In this document: one piece after another, positions 1 to 5,108 of the stretch
Numbering within the stretch: position 1 is the first letter of the stretch
How the letters are laid out: every line of letters starts with the position of its first letter
Assembly (NCBI GenBank): GCA_025964065.1
Contig: JAOPZO010000416.1
Location: 1 to 5,108, forward strand
Reading direction: 5' to 3'
Origin: Solirubrobacterales bacterium
Lineage (GTDB): Bacteria > Actinomycetota > Thermoleophilia > Solirubrobacterales > Solirubrobacteraceae
DNA length: 5,108 bases
Translations under genes and position numbers: made by a program
Notes under the pieces: generated by a model
What the model saw: only the letters and a program-made list of their open reading frames with translations
The model's database searches: none
Told to the model about the DNA's origin: nothing

Positions 1-848
1 CCCACGGAGGCGGTCTGGCCGTCCGGGGTGGCGCGGCGCACGCGCTCGACGATCGCAAGCGGGGAGGCCGCGCCCGTGCCGCAGTCCGGCAGGAGCACCA
101 CGAACTCCTCGCCACCCCATCGCGCGAGGACGTCCTGCGCGCGGATCGCCGCCCGCCACGCCCGGGCGGCGCGCACGAGGAGGCGGTCACCGGCCGGGTG
201 GCCGTACTCGTCGTTGTACGCCTTGAAGCGGTCGAGGTCCATGAGCGCGAACGCGAGCGCGGAGCCGCGGCGGGCGGCGCGCGCCATCTCGCGGTCGAGG
301 TCACGGGCCAGCCCACGCCGGTTCGGGAGGTCCGTCAGCGGGTCGGTCAGCGCCTGGTGCTCGAGCCGCGCCGCGAGGTCCGCGCGCCCGATCGCCATGG
401 CGGCCTGGCCGGCCATGAGCGAGATGACCCCGGACGAGAACGGGTCGATCGCGGTCACGGCCGTGCGCCACGCGATGACGACCGCGCCCGCCGGGGCGCC
501 CTGCGCCTGCAGCGGCTCGGCGAGGACGGAGCGCAGGCCGAGCTGGTCGACGGCCTGCGGGTGGACGTCCGGGTGCTCGCGCGCGTCGACCACGAAGACG
601 CGCGCGGCGTCGGCGACCGCGCGGCCCGCGAAGGAGCCCGGACCGACCGGCACCCGGGGGGAGATCGACGGCGGCGCGTCGCTGCCCGCGGTCACCTCGA
701 GGGCGCCACCGCGGAGCTCCCACAGGGTCGCGGCGTCGGCGCCGAGGAACCGCACGAGCGCCCGGCAGAGGCTCTGGCGGGGGTCCGTCCCGCTCCGGAG
801 GATGGCTGTGGCGGCGGCGAGGTCGCTTGGGGTGGGGGAGATCTGCAT
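1..848 (-). CDS. GAF-GGDEF diguanylate cyclase (3' end cut off by window edge)
   Basis: The frame is open from ATG at 848 down to the left edge, 282 codons without a stop. It is the only possible start: an in-frame stop lies upstream at 888-890, with no other ATG, GTG or TTG between. The Shine-Dalgarno is weak (GGA about 9 nt upstream). Residues about 20-155 look like a GAF sensor domain with no recognisable ligand set. A linker helix leads to a GGDEF domain opening with LTDPLTDLPNRR at about 167-178. Metal and substrate motifs follow: MDLDRFK (203-209), GHPAGD (216-221) and the active-site loop GGEEF (245-249). An inhibitory I-site RxxD (R236, D239) lies exactly five residues before GGEEF. 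The window ends at TASV, just before the conserved Gly of the late GGDEF strand, so about 30-50 residues are probably missing. Known for the family: two GTP are converted to cyclic di-GMP by a dimer, and the I-site gives product inhibition. Inferred: a soluble, active, feedback-controlled enzyme, since no membrane segment is visible. The signal sensed is unknown. Confidence 0.93.
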   Translation of the reverse strand, partial: MQISPTPSDLAAATAILRSGTDPRQSLCRALVRFLGADAATLWELRGGALEVTAGSDAPPSISPRVPVGPGSFAGRAVADAARVFVVDAREHPDVHPQAVDQLGLRSVLAEPLQAQGAPAGAVVIAWRTAVTAIDPFSSGVISLMAGQAAMAIGRADLAARLEHQALTDPLTDLPNRRGLARDLDREMARAARRGSALAFALMDLDRFKAYNDEYGHPAGDRLLVRAARAWRAAIRAQDVLARWGGEEFVVLLPDCGTGAASPLAIVERVRRATPDGQTASV

Positions 849-960
849 CGTGCGTCGTCCGGCGTCCCTGCGAGCACCCCCCGAAGCTCATCCCGGGACG
901 TACCCCGCGCCCCGGCGGGCGAGACCTCCGTTGTGTGAGCTCTGCCACCATGCCGCGGCG
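849..960. other. Divergent intergenic region between cyclase and HAD genes
   Basis: This 112-bp gap must hold the promoters of both the minus-strand cyclase and the plus-strand HAD gene. I found no convincing -35/-10 pair on either strand. The only visible structure is a short inverted repeat, CCCGC (904-908) with GCGGG (915-919) around a 6-nt loop. That is easily expected by chance in DNA this GC-rich. Confidence 0.3.
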
Positions 961-1620
961 ATGCCGCCGTTCGACGCCGTGATCTTCGACAACGACGGGC
1001 TCCTGCTCGACACGGAGGAGGCCTGGACCCGGGCGGAGGAGACGCTCTTCGCCCGTCGCGACCGCGTCTGGACGATGGAGCACAAGCGCGATTTGATCGG
1101 CTCCTCGGGTCCGGTGGCCGAGGCGAAGCTCGAGCGCATGCTCGACCTCCCCGGCGAGGGCGTCGCGCTGATGCAGGAGCTCCACGACCTCGTCATGGAG
1201 GAGGTCGTGCAGGAGGTCTCGCCGCGCCCCGGCGCCCTCGAGCTCCTCCAGAGGCTCGGCGCCGCCGGCGTTCCGCTCGGGCTGGCGAGCAACTCCCGGC
1301 GTCCCTTCGTGGAGCGCGTACTGGCCGGTGCGGGGCTCGACGGCGCCGCTTCGCCGTTCGGCGTCGTGGTGACCGCGAGCGACGTGGAGCACCCGAAGCC
1401 GGCGCCCGACCTCTACCTCGCCGCGGCCGCCGCGCTCGGCGTGGACCCGAGGCGCTGCGCGGGCCTTGAGGACTCCCCGCCCGGCGCGGCCTCGGCCCTC
1501 GCGGCGGGCCTCTTCGTCATCGGCGTCCCGTACTTCCCCGACGGCGCGATGCCCGACGGCATCCACCTGCGCGCGGGCTCCCTCGCGGACGCGGCGGTGC
1601 ACGCGGCGCTCGGCGTCTAG
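961..1620 (+). CDS. HAD-superfamily hydrolase (beta-phosphoglucomutase/phosphatase-like, subfamily IA)
   Basis: A complete 219-residue protein, the usual length for this subfamily. All four HAD motifs are present. Motif I is FDNDGLLLD, with nucleophile D10 and acid/base D12. Motif II is S110 in LASNS after a hydrophobic strand. Motif III is K146 in HPKPAPD. Motif IV is the E170-D171 pair in GLEDSPPGA. Residues about 18-90 form an Ala/Glu/Leu-rich helical stretch between motifs I and II, the C1 cap that sets substrate choice. Known for the family: Mg2+-dependent phosphoryl transfer through an aspartyl-phosphate, on sugar phosphates, phosphoglycolate or similar small molecules. The substrate cannot be read from the sequence. 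I chose ATG 961 because it puts motif I at residue 10, as usual. The frame stays open far upstream, but that part overlies the opposite-strand cyclase. A TTG at 931 is the only nearby alternative I noted, and neither has a clear Shine-Dalgarno. It converges on the SDR gene, and its stop overlaps that gene's stop. Confidence 0.9.
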   Translation: MPPFDAVIFDNDGLLLDTEEAWTRAEETLFARRDRVWTMEHKRDLIGSSGPVAEAKLERMLDLPGEGVALMQELHDLVMEEVVQEVSPRPGALELLQRLGAAGVPLGLASNSRRPFVERVLAGAGLDGAASPFGVVVTASDVEHPKPAPDLYLAAAAALGVDPRRCAGLEDSPPGAASALAAGLFVIGVPYFPDGAMPDGIHLRAGSLADAAVHAALGV

Positions 1621-1623
1621 ACG
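1614..1623. other. Palindrome holding both stop codons of two convergent genes
   Basis: CGTCTAGACG is a perfect 10-bp palindrome. Its central CTAG supplies TAG to the plus-strand HAD gene (1618-1620) and TAG to the minus-strand SDR gene (1617-1619). A slightly wider pairing, GCTCG (1608-1612) with CGAGC (1622-1626), could form a weak 5-bp hairpin with a 9-nt loop. I do not see a strong terminator here, so each transcript probably runs into the opposite gene. Confidence 0.6.
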
Positions 1624-2582
1624 AGCCCCTCCGCCCGCAACCACGCCAGCGTCCGCTCCATCCCGGTCGCCAGCGGCACCTTCGGGCGCCAGCCCAGCAC
1701 ACGCTCCGCCTTCGCGATCGAGTAGGTCCCGGAGCGCATGAGGTAGTCCACCGCGCGCGGGTTGAGGTCGCCCGTGCCCTTGCGATCGAGGCGGTCGACG
1801 ACCGCCGCGGCGCCCCTCGCGACCGCGACCGGCACCGTCGGCAGGCGCACGCCGAGCGCGTCCGCGTAGTGGCCGAAGAACTCGCGGTTCGGCACCCCGA
1901 CGCCGCCCGAGAGCGTGAAGACCTGGCCGGCGGCCGCGGGGGTCGCGGCCGCCGCGACGACCCCACGCACGAGGTCGTCGACGTAGACCGGGGAGAAGAC
2001 GCCGCGCCCGCCGGCGGGCAGGACGAAGCGCCGGGCGCGCATGAGCTCCACGGGCTGGACCGCCCAGGCGCGCGAGCGCGGGCCGTAGACGTCGCCGGGC
2101 CGCACGACGGTCACGGGGACGCGCCCGTCGAGGTGCGCCTGCAGGACGAGCTGCTCGGAGGCGATCTTCGTGTCGGGGTACGGCACGCCGGTGGTGCGGA
2201 CGGGGTGGCGCTCGTCCGTGCCGTCCGGGAAGCCCATGCCGAAGACCGTGCCGCTCGAGAAGTGCAGGAAGCGCTCGGCCCCCGCCCGTTCCGCCGCCAG
2301 CACCGCGTGCTCCGTGCCGAGGACGTTGGCCCGCCACACGCCGTCGGGGTCGCGGAGCCGGAGCGAGACGACCGCGGCGGTGTGCACGACGAGGTCGCAG
2401 CCCGCGGCGTGGTCCTGCCACGGGCCCGGCACCGCGATGTCGCCCGCGACCACGTCGTGGGCCGGGTCGGCGTGGAGGTCCATGCCCCGGACGGTCGCGC
2501 CCGCCTCGCGGTACAGGGACGCCAGCGCATGGCCGATGAACCCGGAGGCGCCGGTGATGAAGACGTTGCGCGGAACGGCCAT
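1617..2582 (-). CDS. NAD-dependent epimerase/dehydratase family protein (extended SDR)
   Basis: A complete 321-residue protein, typical for extended SDRs. The N-terminal Rossmann fold has the dinucleotide loop ITGASGFIG (G11, G14, G17). An acidic residue at the end of the second strand (D35 in GMDL) favours NAD over NADP. GDI follows at 47-49 and HTAA at 67-70. The catalytic set is S109/S110 in HFSSG and the YxxxK pair Y135/K139 (YPDTK). RPGDVYGPRS and FSPVYVDDL are the usual extended-SDR landmarks in the substrate half, and the tail LGWRPKVPL-GMERTLAWL is the normal family ending. Known for the family: NAD-dependent oxidation, reduction or epimerisation of sugar nucleotides, sterols or related alcohols. 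It looks somewhat like the 3-beta-hydroxysteroid dehydrogenase-like branch, but the substrate is not determined. ATG 2582 was preferred over in-frame ATG 2645 because the glycine loop then sits close to the N-terminus and AGGG lies 8 nt upstream. The added 21 residues would not look like SDR sequence. Confidence 0.9.
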   Translation of the reverse strand: MAVPRNVFITGASGFIGHALASLYREAGATVRGMDLHADPAHDVVAGDIAVPGPWQDHAAGCDLVVHTAAVVSLRLRDPDGVWRANVLGTEHAVLAAERAGAERFLHFSSGTVFGMGFPDGTDERHPVRTTGVPYPDTKIASEQLVLQAHLDGRVPVTVVRPGDVYGPRSRAWAVQPVELMRARRFVLPAGGRGVFSPVYVDDLVRGVVAAAATPAAAGQVFTLSGGVGVPNREFFGHYADALGVRLPTVPVAVARGAAAVVDRLDRKGTGDLNPRAVDYLMRSGTYSIAKAERVLGWRPKVPLATGMERTLAWLRAEGLV

Positions 2583-2590
2583 TGCGGCGA

Positions 2591-2594
2591 CCCT
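2591..2594 (-). promoter_or_regulatory. Ribosome binding site supporting the SDR start at 2582
   Basis: On the minus strand AGGG is followed by an 8-nt spacer and then the ATG at 2582. The match to the anti-Shine-Dalgarno is short. Together with the position of the glycine loop, it favours this start over the longer in-frame ATG at 2645. Confidence 0.5.
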
Positions 2595-2596
2595 AG

Positions 2597-2629
2597 AGGT
2601 GTGCGGCACGTCACCGACGCGCACCACCT
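2597..2629. repeat. Imperfect inverted repeat in the 5' region of the SDR gene
   Basis: AGGTGTGCG (2597-2605) can pair with CGCA-C-CACCT (2620-2629): nine base pairs with one bulged C and a 14-nt loop. It lies immediately upstream of the SDR Shine-Dalgarno. It could be an operator or an untranslated-leader hairpin, but such pairings are common by chance in GC-rich DNA. Confidence 0.3.
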
Positions 2630-2655
2630 GGCGGGTATCGAACATCCTTCAACAG

Positions 2656-2682
2656 CGTTGCCCCGTAGACCCGTTGCCCCGT
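2656..2682. repeat. Tandem 11-bp direct repeat upstream of acyl-CoA oxidase
   Basis: CGTTGCCCCGT occurs at 2656-2666 and again, identical, at 2672-2682. The copies are separated by AGACC, so the period is 16 bp. The second copy ends 15 bp before the oxidase Shine-Dalgarno, and both lie in the divergent gap shared with the SDR gene. Position and exactness suggest a regulator binding site, but no regulator gene is in the window and no family consensus is recognised. No promoter hexamer pair could be placed with confidence. Confidence 0.55.
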
Positions 2683-2697
2683 CTCCCAGTCCCTCCC

Positions 2698-2703
2698 GAG
2701 GAG
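2698..2703 (+). promoter_or_regulatory. Strong Shine-Dalgarno for acyl-CoA oxidase
   Basis: GAGGAG is followed by a 7-nt spacer (CACCACC) and ATG 2711. This is the best ribosome binding site seen in the window. It fixes the oxidase start and suggests efficient translation. Confidence 0.8.
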
Positions 2704-2710
2704 CACCACC

Positions 2711-4669
2711 ATGGCCGTCACCCCGCACCCCGTCGTCCCGATCGCCGACCCGCAGGGCCGCGAGCGCCTGCAGCGCTGGCTCGACGGGCCGCACGTCGAG
2801 GCGCGTGACCTCGTCCGGGAGTGGCTCTCCGAGCCCGGGCACGCCCCGCGTCCGGACCTCGAGATGGAGGAGCACCGCACCCAGGTGCTCGCCTGGGCGA
2901 AGGAGCTCGCCGCGGCCGGCGGGACCGGCCTGGGCTTCCCGGCGGAGTACGGCGGCGGCGGCGACGTCGGTGCCTCGGTCGCGGCGTTCGAGACGCTCGC
3001 GATGGGCGACCTCTCCCTGCTCGTGAAGTGCGGCGTCCAGTTCGGCCTCTGGGGCGGCGCGGTGCTGCACCTCGGCACGGAGCGCCACCACCGCGCCTAC
3101 CTGGCGGACACGGTCACGATGAAGCTGCCCGGCTGCTTCGCGATGACGGAGACCGGTCACGGCTCCAACGTCCAGCAGCTCGAGACCACCGCGGTCTACG
3201 ACCCGGACACGGACGAGTGGGTCATCACGACGCCCACCGACAGCGCGCGCAAGGAGTGGATCGGCAACGCCGCCCGCGACGGCCAGGTCGCCGCGGTCTT
3301 CGCGCAGCTCGAGACGCAGGGCGAGGGCCACGGCGTCCACGCGTTCGTCGTCCCGATCCGCGACACGGAGGGCAACGTGCTGCCCGGCGTCCGCATCGAG
3401 GACTGCGGCCAGAAGCTCGGGCTCGACGGCGTCGACAACGGCCTGATCTGGTTCGACGCCGTCCGGGTCCCGCGCGACGCGCTGCTCGACCGCTACGCGA
3501 AGGTCGACGACCGGGGCGTCTACTCGAGCCCCATCGAGAACCCGAACAAGCGCTTCTTCACGATGGTCGGCACGCTCATCCAGGGCCGTGTGAGCGTCTG
3601 CGGCGCCGCGATCAACGCGACGAAGGTCGCCCAGGTCATCGCCGTCCGCCACGCCGAGACACGCCGCCAGTTCGGGCCGCCCGGCCGTGAGGAGGTCGTG
3701 CTCATGGAGTACCGCACGCACCAGCGGCGGCTGCTCCCGGGCATCGCGAAGAGCTACGCGCTTCACGCCGCCCAGGAGGGGATGGTCGCCGAGCTCGACG
3801 CGATCTTCTCGGGCGAGGACGCCTCCGAGCGCCACCGCCGCGAGCTCGAGACGAAGGCCGCCGGCATGAAGGCGATCGCGACGGAGCACGCCACCCGCGT
3901 CATCCAGGAGTGCCGCGAGGCGTGCGGCGGCGCCGGGTACCTGCGGGCGAACCGCTTCGCGGCGCTCAAGTCCGACACCGACGTGTTCACGACGTTCGAG
4001 GGGGACAACACCGTCCTCCTCCAGCTCGCCGCGAAGAACCTGCTGACCGACTACAAGATCCACTTCGGGGACCTCGACCCGCTCGGCCTCGCCGGCTTCT
4101 TCGTCGGCCAGGCATGGGAGACGGTGGCGGAGAAGTCCGCGGTGCGCGAGATCCTCGGCCGCCTCGCCGACGACCTGCTGCCCGGCCGCGACGAGGAGGG
4201 CGATCTGCTCGACCGCGGCACGCAGCTCGACCTCCTGCGCTGGCGCGCCGACCACATCATGAGCGGCGCGGCGCGGCGCATGAAGGGCGGGATGGACAAC
4301 GGGACGGACCCGTTCGAGGTGCTCGTCGACTGCCAGGACCACCTCGTGATGGTCGGCCGCTCCCACGTCGACCACCTGCTCGCGAAGGCGTTCAGCGACC
4401 GCATCGAGACCATCGAGGACCCCGCGCTCCGCGGGGTGCTCGACAAGCTGTGCTCCCTCTACGCGCTCTCGGTCATCGAGGCCGAGCGCGGCTGGTACCA
4501 GGAGCACGGCCGGCTCTCCTCGACGCGGTCGAAGGCGACGATCAAGGCCGTGAACACGCTCTGCGGCGAGCTCCGCCCGCACGCGGCGCTGCTGACGGAG
4601 GCCTACGGCGTGCCGGAGACCGCGTTCGGCGACGCCCACCGGGTGACGCAGCCCGCAGACGCCGCCTGA
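2711..4669 (+). CDS. Acyl-CoA oxidase (flavoprotein, ACOX family)
   Basis: A complete 652-residue protein. That is about the length of acyl-CoA oxidases and far above the roughly 380-400 residues of ordinary acyl-CoA dehydrogenases. The order is an N-terminal helical domain (about 1-140), a beta-barrel with the FAD-contact motif TETGHGSN (146-153) and KEWIGN (181-186), then the helical flavin domain. That domain has RQFG (319-322), CGGAGY (405-410) and FEGDN with the expected catalytic base E430. Residues about 480-640 form the extra ACOX C-terminal helical domain. Known for the family: FAD-dependent alpha,beta-dehydrogenation of acyl-CoA to trans-2-enoyl-CoA with electrons passed to O2, giving H2O2; the first step of fatty-acid beta-oxidation. 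Inferred: a cytosolic enzyme, with no signal peptide or membrane segment. Chain-length preference cannot be read. An electron-transferring dehydrogenase role is the alternative, but length and motif spacing favour oxidase. It is divergent from the SDR gene and convergent with dps, so it appears monocistronic within this window. Confidence 0.92.
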   Translation: MAVTPHPVVPIADPQGRERLQRWLDGPHVEARDLVREWLSEPGHAPRPDLEMEEHRTQVLAWAKELAAAGGTGLGFPAEYGGGGDVGASVAAFETLAMGDLSLLVKCGVQFGLWGGAVLHLGTERHHRAYLADTVTMKLPGCFAMTETGHGSNVQQLETTAVYDPDTDEWVITTPTDSARKEWIGNAARDGQVAAVFAQLETQGEGHGVHAFVVPIRDTEGNVLPGVRIEDCGQKLGLDGVDNGLIWFDAVRVPRDALLDRYAKVDDRGVYSSPIENPNKRFFTMVGTLIQGRVSVCGAAINATKVAQVIAVRHAETRRQFGPPGREEVVLMEYRTHQRRLLPGIAKSYALHAAQEGMVAELDAIFSGEDASERHRRELETKAAGMKAIATEHATRVIQECREACGGAGYLRANRFAALKSDTDVFTTFEGDNTVLLQLAAKNLLTDYKIHFGDLDPLGLAGFFVGQAWETVAEKSAVREILGRLADDLLPGRDEEGDLLDRGTQLDLLRWRADHIMSGAARRMKGGMDNGTDPFEVLVDCQDHLVMVGRSHVDHLLAKAFSDRIETIEDPALRGVLDKLCSLYALSVIEAERGWYQEHGRLSSTRSKATIKAVNTLCGELRPHAALLTEAYGVPETAFGDAHRVTQPADAA

Positions 4670-4726
4670 GCCTCGAGGGGACCTGGAGGTGCCTGGCACC
4701 CCCAGGTCCCGAGGAACGCTCAGGCG
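4663..4726. terminator. Long bidirectional hairpin between acyl-CoA oxidase and dps
   Basis: The core stem pairs GGGACCTGG (4678-4686) with CCAGGTCCC (4702-4710), nine perfect base pairs. After an A/C mismatch it continues as GGTGC (4688-4692) with GCACC (4696-4700) around a 3-nt loop. Further out, CCTC (4671-4674) pairs with GAGG (4711-4714), and CGCCTGAG (4663-4670) pairs with CTCAGGCG (4719-4726). Small bulges separate these arms (GAG on one side, AACG on the other). There is no T tract on either strand, so it would be a U-less terminator of the kind common in GC-rich actinobacteria. The near-symmetric structure could serve both convergent genes. The outer arms contain the TGA stops of both genes (4667-4669 plus strand, 4720-4722 minus strand). 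Confidence 0.75.
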
Positions 4727-5108
4727 TCGATGAGCGGCGTGTCGACGAGGTGCTCCGCGACGAACCAGATCTGCATCTCGTTCGTCGGCGTGACGGCGGA
4801 GGAGAGGAGGTCCTCCGTCGTCGTGTCCTTCGCCTCGCCCGCCTTGTCCGCGAGCTCGCGGGCGGCGACGACGATGCGCTCGTGCGCGCTCAGGAGCCGC
4901 GTGAGGACGTTCGGGATGTCCTCGGCGCCGTCGGGCGCGCGCTCGATCGTCGTGAGCTCCGCGACGTGGCGCGGGTCGCCGACCGCGATCGCCCCGAGCT
5001 GCTGGATCCGCTCGGCGATCTGGTCGATGAGCGCGTACTGGCCCTTCGCGTGCTCGTCCATCAGCAGGTGCAGCTGGTAGAAGTTGTGGCCGCGCATGTT
5101 CCAGTGCG
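4720..5108 (-). CDS. dps: Dps/ferritin-like iron-storage and DNA-protection protein (5' end cut off by window edge)
   Basis: 128 residues are visible and the frame is still open at the right edge. The ATG at 5097 is not the start: His-Trp-Asn precede it in frame, giving the Dps signature HWNMRGHNFYQLH. Typical Dps proteins have about 160-180 residues, so roughly 35-50 N-terminal residues are missing. Counting the visible His as residue 1, the ferroxidase ligands are H1, H13, D17, D28 and E32. Their spacing matches E. coli Dps H51, H63, D67, D78 and E82, so the di-iron site between subunits looks intact. Known for the family: a spherical dodecamer oxidises Fe(II), preferably with H2O2, and stores ferric mineral, limiting Fenton damage; many members also bind DNA. 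The C-terminus stops soon after the last helix (HLVDTPLIDA) without a Lys/Arg tail, so any DNA-binding tail would have to be at the unseen N-terminus. It converges on the acyl-CoA oxidase with a shared hairpin. Confidence 0.93.
   Translation of the reverse strand, partial: HWNMRGHNFYQLHLLMDEHAKGQYALIDQIAERIQQLGAIAVGDPRHVAELTTIERAPDGAEDIPNVLTRLLSAHERIVVAARELADKAGEAKDTTTEDLLSSAVTPTNEMQIWFVAEHLVDTPLIDA

Noticed and set aside
28..960. In-frame upstream extension of the HAD gene, giving one 530-residue ORF
   Set aside because: The extension is Arg/Ala/Ser-rich low-information sequence lying opposite the well-supported GAF-GGDEF gene. HAD motif I fits a start at 961.
301..2421. 706-codon minus-strand ORF spanning the cyclase, HAD and SDR genes
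   Set aside because: It runs across three recognised genes in a different frame and gives Arg/Gly/Ala-rich sequence without domains.
2636..2641. TATCGA as a possible -10 element for the acyl-CoA oxidase
   Set aside because: No reasonable -35 hexamer lies at the right distance, so it is not called a promoter.
1869..3026. 385-codon plus-strand ORF across the SDR gene and the start of the oxidase
   Set aside because: It overlaps two well-supported genes and encodes no recognisable motif.
2111..4699. 862-codon minus-strand ORF opposite the acyl-CoA oxidase
   Set aside because: Its translation is Val/Arg/Ala/Asp/Leu-rich with no recognisable domain, the mirror of a GC-rich gene. The plus-strand oxidase has clear motifs along its whole length.
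4682..4706. Three CCWGG sites exactly 10 bp apart
   Set aside because: Two of them are the arms of the hairpin stem and the third is its apex, so the spacing follows from the inverted repeat rather than from a separate methylation or binding signal.
5095..5097. ATG as start codon of the Dps gene
   Set aside because: In-frame His-Trp-Asn just upstream completes the conserved Dps HW signature, including the first ferroxidase ligand, so this Met is internal.

Overview
This is a strongly GC-rich window, with most third codon positions G or C. It carries five protein genes packed almost end to end, typical of a high-GC actinomycete chromosome. The gene set (GAF-GGDEF signalling protein, extended SDR, acyl-CoA oxidase, Dps) and the Ala/Arg/Gly-rich proteins with GAG/CTC/GCG codon preference would fit an actinobacterium, possibly of the Thermoleophilia/Solirubrobacterales type. 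The lineage is inference only. There is no RNA gene, CRISPR array, insertion sequence or phage gene in the window.

Layout: (1) Bases 1-848, minus strand: a GAF-GGDEF diguanylate cyclase whose 3' end runs off the left edge. (2) A 112-bp divergent gap. (3) Bases 961-1620, plus strand: a complete HAD-superfamily phosphatase/phosphomutase-like hydrolase. (4) Bases 1617-2582, minus strand: a complete extended-SDR NAD-dependent epimerase/dehydratase, convergent with the HAD gene; the two stop codons overlap in one CTAG. (5) A 128-bp divergent gap (2583-2710) with an 11-bp tandem direct repeat and a good Shine-Dalgarno for the next gene. (6) Bases 2711-4669, plus strand: a complete 652-residue acyl-CoA oxidase. 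(7) A long hairpin (4663-4726) that fills the short convergent gap and includes both flanking stop codons. (8) Bases 4720-5108, minus strand: a Dps/ferritin-like protein whose N-terminus lies beyond the right edge.

The genes alternate in orientation (-, +, -, +, -), so no two adjacent genes here can form an operon. Each is a separate transcription unit, or is grouped with genes outside the window. The only functional link the content suggests is between acyl-CoA oxidase, which makes H2O2 while oxidising acyl-CoA, and Dps, which uses H2O2 to oxidise Fe(II). They sit tail to tail rather than being co-transcribed.

I see no convincing undescribed system. The points most worth a second look are the two unusual convergent junctions, the direct repeat upstream of the acyl-CoA oxidase, and the oxidase-Dps pairing. 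Very long ORFs on the opposite strand of real genes are artefacts of the GC-rich codon pattern.
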